Assembly: GCF_004359985.1 (NCBI RefSeq) | Contig: NZ_SMRO01000002.1 | Coordinates: 1,685,135 to 1,749,134, forward strand | DNA from: Paraburkholderia flava | GTDB lineage: Bacteria > Pseudomonadota > Gammaproteobacteria > Burkholderiales > Burkholderiaceae | Reading direction: 5' to 3' | DNA: 64,000 nucleotides | Shown here: positions 34,234 to 43,554 of the stretch, in pieces | How positions within the stretch are numbered: position 1 is the first letter of the stretch | Layout: each line of letters begins with the position of its first letter | Made by a program: the position numbers and the translations under genes | The notes under the pieces: generated by a model | Database searches by the model: none | Seen by the model: the letters and a program-made list of their open reading frames with translations, nothing else | What the model was told of the DNA's origin: nothing

Positions 34234-37200
34234 ATGCCATCATTTTTCATCGACCGACCGGTCTTTGCGTGGATCGTCGCACTCGCCATCGTCGTGGCGG
34301 GCGCGCTCGCGATTCCGCAACTGCCGATTGCGCAGTACCCCCGTCTCGCCCCGCCGCGAATCATCATCTCGGCCACCTATCCTGGTGCCTCGACCGAAGG
34401 GGTGGATAACAACGTCGCGAGCGTGATCGAGGAAAGCCTCGACGGCGCGGACGGGATGCTCTACTACGAGACCACCAGCGACGGCCTCGGCAACCTGGAA
34501 ATCGATGCGACCTTCTCGCCGGGCACCAATCCCGACATCGCGATGGTCGACATCCAGAATCGCCTGAAGCAGGTCGAGCCGCGTCTGCCGCAACAGGTCG
34601 TGCAGGGGGGCATCAGCGTCTTCAAGGCCGCGAACACGTTCCTGATGCTGGTCGCGCTGCGTTCGACCGATGGCACCCGCGATTCCGTCGAACTGAGCGA
34701 TTACCTGAGCCGCTACGTGCTGCGCGAACTGAAGCGCGCGCCCGGCGTCGGTGCGGCCGAAATCTGGGACGCGGACCAGGCGCTGCGGATCTGGCTCGAT
34801 CCGATGAAGCTGCGCGAATACGACATCGCCGCCGGCGACGTCAATGCGGCGATCGCCGCGCAGAACGCGACGATCACGGCGGGCTCGCTCGGCAACGCGC
34901 CGTTCGTCGCGGGCCAGCAGACCACCGCGTCGGTGATCGTGAAGGGCCAGCTCGTATCGCCGCAGGAGTTCGGCCAGATCGTGCTGAAGGCGAAACCCGA
35001 CGGCTCGTCCGTGCGCTTGCGCGACGTCGCACGGATCGAAGTCGGCCGAAGCGATTACTCGTTCTATTCGCGGCTGAACGGCAACGCGTCGGCGACCGTC
35101 GGCATCCAGTTGGGACCGCGCGGCAACGCGCTCGAAACGTCGAATGCGATTCGCGCGCGGCTCGACGAACTGTCGAAGAGCCTGCCGTCCGGCGTCAAGA
35201 TCGAGATTCCATTCGACAGCGCGCATTTCGTGCAGATTGCGATTCGCGAGGTCGTGATCACGCTGCTCGAAGCGGTCGTGCTGGTGTTCTGCGTGATGTG
35301 GCTGTTCCTGCGCGATCTGCGCTATACGCTGGTGCCGACCGTCGTGATTCCGGTCACGCTGATGGGCGCATTTCTCGCGATGTACGCGTTCGGTCTGTCG
35401 ATCAACGTGTTCACGATGTTCGGCCTCGTGCTGGCGATCGGTATTCTGGTCGACGATGCGATCGTCGTTGTCGAAAGCGTGCATCGCGTGATGGACGAGG
35501 ACAATCTGCCGCCGCGCGAAGCGACCCGCAAGGCGATGTCGCAGATCAGCGGCGCGATTATCGGCGTGACCGTCGTGCTTACCGCCGTGTTCGTCCCGAT
35601 GGCGTTTTTTCCGGGCGGCGTCGGCGGGATCTACCGGCAGTTCTCGGTCGCGATGATCGCGTCGATGCTGGTGTCGTCGTTCCTCGCGATGTCGTTGACG
35701 CCCGCGCTGTGCGCGAATCTGTTGAAGCCGATGAAGCAGACGCCGCAGCAGCGCGACGCACGACGCGGACCACTCGGTTTCGCCGCGCGCTGCGCGACGC
35801 GTTTCGCCGACGGCTTCGACCACGCATCGAGCGGCTACCGCTGGCTCACGACGCGCACCGTGCGGCGCGTCGGTGCCGTGCTCGCCGTGTATGCGGTGCT
35901 GGTCGGCGTCTGCGGCGTGCTGTACTGGCAGATGCCCGGCGGCTTCCTGCCGGCCGAGGACGAAGGCCAGCTGCACGTGATGATCCAGTTACCGGCGGGC
36001 GCGAACCAGGCGCGCACGCTGGCGGTCGCGGAGCGTGTCGAACAGATCCTGCATCACGAGTCGGCGATTGCGAACGTGACCACCGTGATCGGCTGGAGCT
36101 TTCAGGGTAGCGGCCAGAATGTCGGGATGGCGTTCGTCGAACTGAAGGACTGGAGCAAACGCGACGTCACCGCAATGGCGCTGCGCGATTCGCTGAACCG
36201 GCAGTTCGCGAAGATTCTCGACGGCGAGGTCGATGCACAGTTGCCGCCCGCCGTGCCCGGTCTCGGCCACTCGGACGGCTTCGTGCTGAGGCTGGAGGAC
36301 CGTGGCGGCGTCGGTATCGATGCACTGAAGGCTGCGCGTGCGCAACTGTTCTCGCAGGCGAAGGCCGATCCGGTGCTGACGTCGATCCGCTCCGAGGATC
36401 TGCCGGATGCACCGCGTATCGAACTCGATATCGACCGCGCGAAGGCGTATGCACTCGGTGTGCCGTTCGAGAAGCTGGGCGATCTGCTCGGCAACACCTT
36501 CGGTTCGTACTACGTCGACGATTTTCCGGCGTCGGGCCGGATGCGTCGCGTGATCGTGCAGGGCGAAGCATCGACCCGGATGAACGTCACCGACCTGATG
36601 AACCTCGCCGTGATCAACCAGACGGGCGCGATGGTCCCGCTGTCGGAGATCGCGTCCGCGCACTGGAGTGTCGGTCCCGTGATGCTCAGCCGCTACAACG
36701 GCTACCCGTCGCTCGATATCAGCGGACGCGCGGCGCAGGGTTATAGCTCGGGCGCTGCGATGGCCGAGATGGAAAAGCTCGCGGCGTCGTTGCCGGTCGG
36801 CGTCGCGTACGACTGGGTGGACGCGGCGCGCGAAGAGACGGTCGCCGCGCGGCAGACGCCGTTGCTCGTCGCGCTGTCGCTGCTCGCCGTGTTCATGGCG
36901 CTGGCGGCGCTGTACGAAAGCTGGACGATTCCGTTCTCGGTGCTGATGGTGGTGCCGCTCGGCGTGATCGGCGCGGTCGCGGCGGTGCTGTTGCGCGGGA
37001 TGCCTAACGATGTGTACTTCAAGGTCGGGATGATTACCGTGATCGGCCTGTCCGCGAAGAACGCGATTCTGGTCGTGCAGTTTGCACGCGATCTGTATTC
37101 GCGCGGCGTGCCGTTGATGCGTGCTGTCGTCGATGCGGCGGGGATGCGTTTCCGGCCGATCGTGATGACGTCGGCGGCGTTTCTGCTTGGCGTGGTGCCG

Positions 37201-37425
37201 CTGGTGATATCGAGTGGCGGTGGGGCGGAGAGCCGACGGTCGATTGGTACAGGGGTATTTGGTGGGGTGCTGGCTGCTACGTTGCTCGGGCTCGTGTTTG
37301 CGCCGGTGGCGTTTTATGCGGTGGTGTCGGTTGCGCAGGGTGGGTGGCGCAGGCGGAGTGCTGCGCGTGAGGCGGGGGCGAAGGGCGATATCGGTACTTC
37401 GGTGGGTGGGGCGCCGGAGAAGTGA
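34234..37425 (+). CDS. RND multidrug/solute efflux pump inner-membrane subunit (HAE1/AcrB family), orphan
   Basis: Proton-driven pump of 1063 aa with the standard twelve-helix, two-porter-loop layout. N-terminal FFIDRPVFAWIVALAIV and the TM4 acidic pair in GILVDDAIVVVESVHR (proton relay) are canonical. GVIGAVAAVLLRGMPNDVYF and GLSAKNAILVVQFARD mark the second half. No membrane-fusion protein or outer-membrane factor gene lies beside it: upstream is LysR, downstream a small secreted protein. It must borrow partners encoded elsewhere. The N-terminus IPQLPIAQYPRLAPP is typical of drug-export members. Substrate unknown. Confidence 0.9.
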   Translation: MPSFFIDRPVFAWIVALAIVVAGALAIPQLPIAQYPRLAPPRIIISATYPGASTEGVDNNVASVIEESLDGADGMLYYETTSDGLGNLEIDATFSPGTNPDIAMVDIQNRLKQVEPRLPQQVVQGGISVFKAANTFLMLVALRSTDGTRDSVELSDYLSRYVLRELKRAPGVGAAEIWDADQALRIWLDPMKLREYDIAAGDVNAAIAAQNATITAGSLGNAPFVAGQQTTASVIVKGQLVSPQEFGQIVLKAKPDGSSVRLRDVARIEVGRSDYSFYSRLNGNASATVGIQLGPRGNALETSNAIRARLDELSKSLPSGVKIEIPFDSAHFVQIAIREVVITLLEAVVLVFCVMWLFLRDLRYTLVPTVVIPVTLMGAFLAMYAFGLSINVFTMFGLVLAIGILVDDAIVVVESVHRVMDEDNLPPREATRKAMSQISGAIIGVTVVLTAVFVPMAFFPGGVGGIYRQFSVAMIASMLVSSFLAMSLTPALCANLLKPMKQTPQQRDARRGPLGFAARCATRFADGFDHASSGYRWLTTRTVRRVGAVLAVYAVLVGVCGVLYWQMPGGFLPAEDEGQLHVMIQLPAGANQARTLAVAERVEQILHHESAIANVTTVIGWSFQGSGQNVGMAFVELKDWSKRDVTAMALRDSLNRQFAKILDGEVDAQLPPAVPGLGHSDGFVLRLEDRGGVGIDALKAARAQLFSQAKADPVLTSIRSEDLPDAPRIELDIDRAKAYALGVPFEKLGDLLGNTFGSYYVDDFPASGRMRRVIVQGEASTRMNVTDLMNLAVINQTGAMVPLSEIASAHWSVGPVMLSRYNGYPSLDISGRAAQGYSSGAAMAEMEKLAASLPVGVAYDWVDAAREETVAARQTPLLVALSLLAVFMALAALYESWTIPFSVLMVVPLGVIGAVAAVLLRGMPNDVYFKVGMITVIGLSAKNAILVVQFARDLYSRGVPLMRAVVDAAGMRFRPIVMTSAAFLLGVVPLVISSGGGAESRRSIGTGVFGGVLAATLLGLVFAPVAFYAVVSVAQGGWRRRSAAREAGAKGDIGTSVGGAPEK

Positions 37426-37483
37426 GGTGAGGGGCTTCACGGCTAATGCAACGCATCGCATCGAACTGAATGAGGGGAACAGC

Positions 37484-37912
37484 GTGAATGCCGGATCGAT
37501 ACGGATGAAATTGACGGTATGGCTTGTATTCGCGTTCACCGTACCGGTTGTTCACGCCTACGAATTAGTGTGTCCGGCAAAGGCTCCCATCTCGGCGAAT
37601 GTCAAAAGCGCACCCGACGGTTGGTCCGCGTCGCAGCGCGCGGACGGCTTGTGGGTTGATGGCTTGATCGTAACGGACGGGCCGCCCGCCGACAGAGGTG
37701 ATCTGAAGCCCGAAGGTGCAGAGGGGAAAGGCACGGTCGTGTGGGACCTGTCCGGCGATCACACTGGACGTTCGTACTGGGCGTCATGCAGTTACGGCAA
37801 ATGGCTGGTGCTTCTTTCCAAAAAATTGCCGGACGGAATTTCGCGGTGTTCCAGCGCGCCGTTGAAGGTCGATGCGTCGGGCAATCCGGTTGTGCGGCTT
37901 CAGTGCAAGTGA
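37484..37912 (+). CDS. Small secreted protein, STY0301-like
   Basis: Protein of 142 aa from a GTG at 37484 that has GAGGGG well placed upstream; an ATG lies seven codons later. The signal peptide (MKLTVWLVFAFTVPVVHA as its core) ends before YELVCPAKAP. The mature part has ASCSYGKWLVLLSKKLPDG and three or four Cys, matching the STY0301 group of secreted proteins of unknown function. It starts 59 bp after the RND pump and ends before a strong terminator at 37938. No function can be assigned. Confidence 0.7.
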   Translation: MNAGSIRMKLTVWLVFAFTVPVVHAYELVCPAKAPISANVKSAPDGWSASQRADGLWVDGLIVTDGPPADRGDLKPEGAEGKGTVVWDLSGDHTGRSYWASCSYGKWLVLLSKKLPDGISRCSSAPLKVDASGNPVVRLQCK

Positions 37913-37937
37913 CGATGGGTGTTGTGGTTGCAGGTGG

Positions 37938-37970
37938 AAAAGCCCCGCATTGTGGGGCTTTTTGTTTTGT
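37938..37970 (+). terminator. Strong intrinsic terminator
   Basis: AAAAGCCCC (37938-37946) pairs perfectly with GGGGCTTTT (37954-37962), followed by TTGTTTTGT. With A's on the left and T's on the right it can act on both strands, ending the secreted-protein transcript and the convergent cbbZ transcript whose gene ends at 38032. Confidence 0.85.
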
Positions 37971-38031
37971 GTCCTGCACATAGAAGCCCGCTTCGTCGAC
38001 GCAGCCCCAACGTTCCCGTTCACTGACGCGC

Positions 38032-38721
38032 TCAACGCACCACACCCACCCGCTGCCACCCCTCAATCACCCCCACCACCTCCTCGATCGAATCGACAAA
38101 CCCATCGCCATCCAGCATCGCGGCCCCAGTCGGCCCCGCATAACCATAGCGGACGATCACCACCGGTAGCCCCGCCGCGCGCGCGGCGGCAACATCGACC
38201 GGCGAATCGCCGACCATCGTGCTGTGCGCCGCTTCGACGTCGAGTAACCGGCACGCGTGCCAGAGTGGTCCCGGCTCCGGCTTCATGCCGGCAGGCGAAT
38301 CGCCGGCGACCAGTACGTCCAGATAGCCGGCGAGTCCTGTCATCAGCAGCAAGGGGGCCGCGAGCGCTTCCGGCTTGTTGGTCACGCACGCGAGCCGGTA
38401 GCCATGGCGACGCAACGACTCGAGCCCGGATGCCGCGCCGGGGAATACGCGGCCGATGCGTCCATTGGTTTGCGCGTAGTGGTGATTGAACGCATGCAGC
38501 GCGTTCGCGAAATCGATGCGCTGCGCGAGGCCGGCTGCTTCGAGCGTGCGTCGCACGAGATTCGGCACGCCTTTGCCGATGAAACCGCTGACGGTCTCGA
38601 ACGGCAGCACAGCGGCGCCGAACTCGCGCAGCATCCGGCTGGCGGCCTCGACGATGTCGGGTGCCGTGTCGATCAGCGTGCCGTCGAGATCGACCAGCAC
38701 GGCCTTGAATGCGGTATTCAT
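38032..38721 (-). CDS. cbbZ: Phosphoglycolate phosphatase (HAD family)
   Basis: HAD phosphatase of 229 aa that hydrolyses 2-phosphoglycolate, the oxygenation by-product of RuBisCO, to glycolate. Motif [16 protein letters not shown] (residues 9-23), motif [10 protein letters not shown] (residue 115 region), the Lys in [10 protein letters not shown] and motif [11 protein letters not shown] are all present, as in Gph/CbbZ. It is 1 bp after the cbbY stop, so the two are translationally coupled. Linkage to cbbY, and to cbbL 24 kb away, favours the photorespiratory role over DNA-repair-linked Gph function. Confidence 0.85.
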   Translation of the reverse strand: MNTAFKAVLVDLDGTLIDTAPDIVEAASRMLREFGAAVLPFETVSGFIGKGVPNLVRRTLEAAGLAQRIDFANALHAFNHHYAQTNGRIGRVFPGAASGLESLRRHGYRLACVTNKPEALAAPLLLMTGLAGYLDVLVAGDSPAGMKPEPGPLWHACRLLDVEAAHSTMVGDSPVDVAAARAAGLPVVIVRYGYAGPTGAAMLDGDGFVDSIEEVVGVIEGWQRVGVVR

Positions 38722-38722
38722 C

Positions 38723-39496
38723 TCACACCGCCTCGTGCAGCGTCAGCCGATGCCAGCGACGCAACGTATCAATGTCGACATAGCCCGCACGTTGATCCAG
38801 CATCGGCGGGCCAACCGATTCAACCGGCGCATCCGGCTCGCCAAGATGCGGCAGCACCACCAGCGCACCATCGAAGCCATCCCGCGACGTGAACGCAGTC
38901 GGCGTAATAACGGTCGGCACGCCGGCTGCGCGTGCGGCGACCAGACCGTTCGCGGAATCTTCGAATGCGATGCAGTCGGCGCCACGCAAACCGAGTTGCC
39001 GCAGCACGTCGTGGTACACGTCGGGGGCAGGTTTTTTTATCTGCGTGGTGCCGGCATCGCAAACCGCGGCGAAGCGCGTGCGCCATGCGCTGCCGAACGA
39101 TGCGCCGAGCAATGCGTCGAGATTCGCCGGTGTCGTGGTCGTCGCGATCGCGACCGGAATGCCGGCATCGCGTGCTTCGTCGATCAGCCGCGCGATGCCC
39201 GGACGCAGCGGCAAACCGCCGTCGCGTACCCGTTCGGTGTAGTGGCGGGTCTTGATTGCATGCACGGCGTCGATCACGTCCTGCACTTTCGCGCCGTCGG
39301 CTTCGTCCAGATCGGCCACGCGCCAGTAATGTCGCAGGCGCTCCTTGCCGCCCGCCACCTTCAGCAGCCGCGTGTACAGCGCCTCGTCCCAGAACCAGCC
39401 GAGGCCGACCTCGGCGAACGCGGCGTTGAACGCCCGCAGATGCGCGGACTCGGTATCGGCGAGCGTGCCGTCGACGTCGAAGATGAGGGCTTGCAT
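38723..39496 (-). CDS. cbbY: CbbY-type HAD sugar-phosphate phosphatase
   Basis: HAD phosphatase of 257 aa. CbbY proteins remove inhibitory sugar bisphosphates such as xylulose 1,5-bisphosphate that block RuBisCO. Motif [15 protein letters not shown] (residues 6-19), IATTTTPAN (motif II), KKPAPDVY with the motif III Lys, and AFEDSANGL (motif IV) are present. The helical cap has [21 protein letters not shown] as expected for CbbY. It is first in a two-gene operon with cbbZ and divergent from the PQQ-associated propeller gene across a 311-bp region. Confidence 0.88.
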   Translation of the reverse strand: MQALIFDVDGTLADTESAHLRAFNAAFAEVGLGWFWDEALYTRLLKVAGGKERLRHYWRVADLDEADGAKVQDVIDAVHAIKTRHYTERVRDGGLPLRPGIARLIDEARDAGIPVAIATTTTPANLDALLGASFGSAWRTRFAAVCDAGTTQIKKPAPDVYHDVLRQLGLRGADCIAFEDSANGLVAARAAGVPTVITPTAFTSRDGFDGALVVLPHLGEPDAPVESVGPPMLDQRAGYVDIDTLRRWHRLTLHEAV

Positions 39497-39553
39497 GATC
39501 GCGGTCCTTGTCCAGCGTGTCAGGTGCCGAGGCGGTTGCGCAACACGCCGGAA

Positions 39554-39567
39554 GAAGTCATGACTTC
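39554..39567. promoter_or_regulatory. Perfect 14-bp palindrome GAAGTCATGACTTC
   Basis: It lies 58 bp upstream of the cbbY start and 241 bp upstream of the beta-propeller start, in their divergent region. A perfect dyad of this length is unlikely by chance in GC-rich DNA and may be an operator for cbbYZ. No regulator can be named. Confidence 0.4.
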
Positions 39568-39717
39568 ACGATAGCGGAGCGTCCCGCCGATTTGAATTCA
39601 GAGTTTGTTTCGGCTGCGATAAGGGCTGCTTTGTGTGCATACGGTGCGCGATCGCTGCATCAGCGGACCGCTAACCCGCCGTTTTCCCCGGGATATCGCG
39701 AAGTTCAACCGCAATTC

Positions 39718-39772
39718 GGGAAATTCTCCCGCCTGTTGTCCGTTGTCAAACAATCCTCCGGTGGGATACTTT
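39718..39772 (+). promoter_or_regulatory. GGGA-N5-TCCC activator-type site and sigma70 promoter of the PQQ-associated propeller gene
   Basis: GGGAAATTCTCCC (39718-39730) lies 12 bp before TTGTCA (39743-39748). After a 17-bp spacer comes ATACTT (39766-39771) as a -10-like element. The ATG at 39808 has GGAG upstream. The same GGGA-N5-TCCC motif occurs twice between the TonB receptor and histidine-kinase genes, so it may be bound by the response regulator at 44541. Confidence 0.55.
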
Positions 39773-39807
39773 GAATGAACCACCCGATCACATGACGGAG
39801 TCCAAAC

Positions 39808-40890
39808 ATGCTGGAGACACGCTTTCGTTTCACTTCCCCTACATCCTCGTTGCGCGCGCTCGCACTGGCTGCGTTGACGCTCGCGGCGGGCGCGGCCCAG
39901 GCCGCCGCGCCGCTCGCGTACGTGACGAGCGAGAAGGCCGGCGTCGGCGTCATTGATATCGACAGCATGACGCTCGCGAAGACCTTTACCGACGGCGCCG
40001 ACGGTCCGCGCGGCCTCAGCCTGAATGCGGACGGCACGCGGCTTCTCGTCGCGAACAAGAACACCGGCGATCTCGCGGTGATCGATACTGCGTCGGGCGA
40101 GGTCGTCAAGCGCGTGAAGATCGGCCAGAACCCCGAATATGTGCGCGTACGCGGCGGCTATGCGTACGTGACGTACGAGCCCGGCGAGGAGGGTGGTCCG
40201 CCGTCCGCCGCATCGGGCGGCAAACCCGGCGCGGACGACGACGATGCGAACAAGCCGCCCGCCGAAATCGCGATCGTCGATATGAAGACGTGGCGCGTGC
40301 TGCGCTCGGTGACGAGCGGCCACGAAACCGAAGGCATCGAATTCTCGCGCGACGGCAACAGCATGCTCGTCACCAACGAAGGCGACGACACGGTATCGGT
40401 CTATCACGCGCGCACCGGTGCGCCGCTGCGCACCGTGAAGCTCGCTGCGGGCGGACGGCCGCGCGGCATCCGGCTCTCACCCGACGGCAAGGACTACGTG
40501 GTCACGCTCGAATCGCTGAGCAAGTTCGTCGTGCTCGACGCACACACGTTCAAGGTCGTAAAGACAGTCGATACCAAACTCGGGCCGTACGGCGTCGCGT
40601 TCGGTCCGCACGGCAAGCGGTTGTTCGTCGCGGCGTCGCGCGACAAGACGATTCAGGTGTTCGATGGTCACACGTACGACCATGTCGCCGACGTGCCCGT
40701 CGGGCAGCGCTGCTGGCACTTCAGCTTTACGCCGGACGGTGCGAAGCTGATGGTCGCGTGCGGACGCTCCGATGCGGTCTATGTGCTCGATGCGAAGAGC
40801 TATCAGCCGATCAGCCAGATCGGTTCGTTGCCGCTTGCGTGGGGGATCGTGACCTATCCGCATAGCGACGGGTCGATCGAATCGCACTGA
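39808..40890 (+). CDS. PQQ-dependent-catabolism-associated beta-propeller protein (YVTN repeats)
   Basis: Periplasmic protein of 360 aa with a signal peptide (TLAAGAAQA, cleavage near residue 32) and about seven YVTN/NHL-like repeats such as NADGTRLLVANKNTGDLAVI, SRDGNSMLVTNEGDDTVSVY and SPDGKDYVVTLESLSKFVVL. An acidic linker (GADDDDANKPP) interrupts the second blade. Proteins of this type accompany quinoprotein alcohol dehydrogenase operons; the propeller is probably structural or a substrate/cytochrome docking protein, not an enzyme with bound PQQ. Convergent with the TonB receptor gene and separated from it by a terminator. Confidence 0.85.
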   Translation: MLETRFRFTSPTSSLRALALAALTLAAGAAQAAAPLAYVTSEKAGVGVIDIDSMTLAKTFTDGADGPRGLSLNADGTRLLVANKNTGDLAVIDTASGEVVKRVKIGQNPEYVRVRGGYAYVTYEPGEEGGPPSAASGGKPGADDDDANKPPAEIAIVDMKTWRVLRSVTSGHETEGIEFSRDGNSMLVTNEGDDTVSVYHARTGAPLRTVKLAAGGRPRGIRLSPDGKDYVVTLESLSKFVVLDAHTFKVVKTVDTKLGPYGVAFGPHGKRLFVAASRDKTIQVFDGHTYDHVADVPVGQRCWHFSFTPDGAKLMVACGRSDAVYVLDAKSYQPISQIGSLPLAWGIVTYPHSDGSIESH

Positions 40891-40901
40891 ACTGCATGCT
40901 G

Positions 40902-40942
40902 AAACGGGCGGCTGGTTCACACCAGCCGCCCGTTTTGTTTTT
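40902..40942. terminator. Strong bidirectional terminator
   Basis: AAACGGGCGGCTGGT (40902-40916) pairs perfectly with ACCAGCCGCCCGTTT (40921-40935) across a TCAC loop, followed by TGTTTTTG. It is 12 bp after the propeller stop and also lies downstream of the convergent TonB receptor gene. Confidence 0.85.
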
Positions 40943-41025
40943 GTTATCGACCTCATCCACCGCTTCATCGCAGCGGCCGCTGTAACCCGGCCGCCCGTTT
41001 TTCTACTACGTACTACGCGCCGCCG

Positions 41026-43386
41026 CTACTTCCACGCATACCGCAACCCCACCCACACCCCGCGCGGCGCCCCCGGTCCAACGAACTGCTCGTTGATCGG
41101 GTTCGCGCCGTCGAATGTGTGATTCGGTCCGTTGAAGAAATTCTCCCCGAGCACGCCGAAGCTCGCATACCGCTTGTCGAGCAGGTTCGTCACCGACGCG
41201 AACACCTGCAACTGCTTCGTCACCTGATACGTCGTGTCCATATCGATCAGCAGGTAGCCCGAGAGCTTGCCGTTGATGTCCTGGTTGTTCTCGTCGCCCT
41301 GTGCATAGACGCCGCCGCGCCACGTTAGATTCGTGCCGATCGTCCACTTCGACGTCGCGTCGTAATCGAGTCGCAGCTTGACGGTGTTCGCCGGAATGCC
41401 CGGAATGTGATTGCCGGGCTTGACGGTGATGTTGCCGTTGGCGTCGGCGCTCGAATTGCTCGAGCTGCTTTCGGTCCACGAGGACCGGTAGGTCGCATCG
41501 ACGTAGCTGTAGCTCGCGGTCACGCCGACCGGTCCGAAGCGGCTGTGTCCCGCGAGTTCGAGCCCTTGCCGGCGCGTGCGGCCGACGTTCTGGAAGAAGC
41601 CCTCGGAGCTCGATGCGCCGTTCGCGCTGATGAACTCGATGTCGTCGTCGAGCGTCGTGCTGTAGGCGCTTGCGCTCCACGTCGTCGACCGGCCGATGCG
41701 GCCGCGCGCGCCCACTTCGAAGGTCTTCGAGATCACCGGCTTCAGCGCGGGATCGGAGACGAAGTCGTTCGGCAGCGAGCACGGCGCAGTCGGGTCCGCG
41801 CACGCGAGCTCGATTGCGGTCGGCGAACGCATGCCTTCGTTGTACGTCGCGTACGCGGTGAAGCCCGGCACCGGGTTCCAGTTGATGCCGAACGCCGGGT
41901 TGAAGCGCGAAAACGTATGGTGGCCGTCGAGCTGCGGCTGCGTGCCACTCGAGTCGCCGATCGATGCGTCGGCCCAGTTGTAGCGCCCGGCGAGCGTCAC
42001 CGACCACTGCGGCGTGATCGACAGCGTGTCCTCCAGATAGATGCCGTAGCTGCCGCTGTGCATGCGCGCATCCGTCTGCTGCTCGAAGTCGCCGATGCCG
42101 ATCGTCGCGCGCGAATCGGTGAACATCGCGTCCTGCGACGACTCCGTGTAGTGCGAGTTCGCGACGTCGGCCGATACGCCCGCGACGAGCTGGTTCTGCA
42201 TGCCGCCGAGCTTGCCGAGCAACGTGAGCTGCAGGCTCGCGCCGTAGCTGGTGGTCGCCACCGACGACTTCTCGTTGGTCGCCTGCAGCGTGTCGATGTT
42301 GCCGTCGTCGTCGATCGAGCCGAAGTCGGTGTTGTTGTTGCTGCTGATGTTGGTGTTCAGAAAGCGCCGGTAGTAGACGTTGCCGCTCAGTTCAACGTGA
42401 TCGTTGAAGTAGTGATCGCCCGACAGCGTGACGTAGCCGACGGTGTTTTCATTCTGGTCGGGATACGTGTACGGTTGCTTCGGGTTGCCGAGGAACGAGC
42501 GCGGAATGGTCTGCACGCCGCGCAGGTCGTTCTCGGCGCCGCCTGCTGAAAACGACAGCGTGGTGTCGGCGTCGGTGTAGCGCAGTTTGCCGAACGCCTG
42601 ACGCACGCGGCTCGCGTTCTGCTCGGCCCAGCCGTTGTCGTTGCCGACGTCGCCGGTGAAGTAGTAGTCGAGATGATCGCCGATCGTGCCGCCCTGTTCG
42701 ATCTGCGCGGTCTTGCGGCCCCACGAGCCGCCGGTGATCTCCGCCTCGCCGCCGGGGCTCGTCTTGCCGTTCTTCGTCGTGATCGCGATCGCGCCGCCGA
42801 GTGTGTTCAGGCCGTAGGTCGGATTGGAGCCGGGGATCAGCTGGATCGTGTCGATGGCCTGCTGCGGAATCAGATCCCAGTTGACGACGTCGCCGAACGG
42901 TTCGTTCACGCGCACACCGTCGACGAACACCGACAGCCCCTGCGGCGTGCCGAGCAGCGGCGACGCGGTGAAGCCGCGATAGGTGAGGTTCATCTGATAC
43001 GGGTTGCCCTGCGCATCGGAGATGTCGACGCTCGGCAGATTCTTTGCGAAGTAGTCGGTGAGGGTGCTGCGATGCTGCCGTTCGAGATCGCTCGCGTGTA
43101 CGGTCTGCACATTCGCGGGCACTTGAGAAAGCGGCGTGCCGATGCCGAGCAGCGGTGTCGTGCCGACGACGATGATCGGAGCGAGCGTGGTTTCGGCGGT
43201 TGGCTGCGTGGGTTGCGTCTCCGCGGACGCAGCGGGTGTGGACGCTGCGGTTGCTGCTGCAGCAGTAGGTGCGCTCTGCGCCCATGCGGTTGCGGACAGG
43301 CTCGCAAGCGCGCTGCCGAAGCACAGCGTGAGCCTTGCGCGGTGTCGCAAGCGGAGGGTGAGGACGGCACGGTATCGCATGCTCAT
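41026..43386 (-). CDS. TonB-dependent outer-membrane receptor
   Basis: Receptor of 786 aa. A signal peptide with a basic N-region (cleavage after TAWA, near residue 36) is followed by an Ala/Thr/Pro-rich linker, a TonB-box-like TLAPIIVVG segment and the plug (NVQTVHASDLERQHR, RGFTASPLLGTPQGLSVFVD, NPTYGLNTLGGAIAITTKNG). A 22-strand barrel ends in LRYAWK. The C-terminus lacks the usual Phe. Context with PQQ genes, a PQQ-associated propeller and a two-component system suggests uptake of a PQQ- or lanthanide-related ligand, but siderophore or other roles cannot be excluded. It is divergent from the histidine kinase. Confidence 0.85.
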   Translation of the reverse strand: MSMRYRAVLTLRLRHRARLTLCFGSALASLSATAWAQSAPTAAAATAASTPAASAETQPTQPTAETTLAPIIVVGTTPLLGIGTPLSQVPANVQTVHASDLERQHRSTLTDYFAKNLPSVDISDAQGNPYQMNLTYRGFTASPLLGTPQGLSVFVDGVRVNEPFGDVVNWDLIPQQAIDTIQLIPGSNPTYGLNTLGGAIAITTKNGKTSPGGEAEITGGSWGRKTAQIEQGGTIGDHLDYYFTGDVGNDNGWAEQNASRVRQAFGKLRYTDADTTLSFSAGGAENDLRGVQTIPRSFLGNPKQPYTYPDQNENTVGYVTLSGDHYFNDHVELSGNVYYRRFLNTNISSNNNTDFGSIDDDGNIDTLQATNEKSSVATTSYGASLQLTLLGKLGGMQNQLVAGVSADVANSHYTESSQDAMFTDSRATIGIGDFEQQTDARMHSGSYGIYLEDTLSITPQWSVTLAGRYNWADASIGDSSGTQPQLDGHHTFSRFNPAFGINWNPVPGFTAYATYNEGMRSPTAIELACADPTAPCSLPNDFVSDPALKPVISKTFEVGARGRIGRSTTWSASAYSTTLDDDIEFISANGASSSEGFFQNVGRTRRQGLELAGHSRFGPVGVTASYSYVDATYRSSWTESSSSNSSADANGNITVKPGNHIPGIPANTVKLRLDYDATSKWTIGTNLTWRGGVYAQGDENNQDINGKLSGYLLIDMDTTYQVTKQLQVFASVTNLLDKRYASFGVLGENFFNGPNHTFDGANPINEQFVGPGAPRGVWVGLRYAWK

Positions 43387-43467
43387 TGTTTTGTCTCCAT
43401 TGTTCCGGCGCTATCGTCATGCCACCGGTGTACTGAAAGCTTCGCACGCACACCCCACTCACGACCC

Positions 43468-43502
43468 GGGAGCTTTTCCCGAAGTGACGGGGAATCGTTC
43501 CC
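43468..43502. promoter_or_regulatory. Tandem GGGA-N5-TCCC sites between the TonB receptor and histidine-kinase genes
   Basis: GGGAGCTTTTCCC (43468-43480) and GGGAATCGTTCCC (43490-43502) have their centres 22 bp apart, two helical turns, as expected for cooperative binding of a dimeric NarL-type regulator. A third copy is at 39718-39730 upstream of the propeller gene. Confidence 0.55.
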
Positions 43503-43554
43503 AAAAGCACAGCAAAAAATCACCGCGACGAATCCGGCTGAGTAGAATGCAGAC

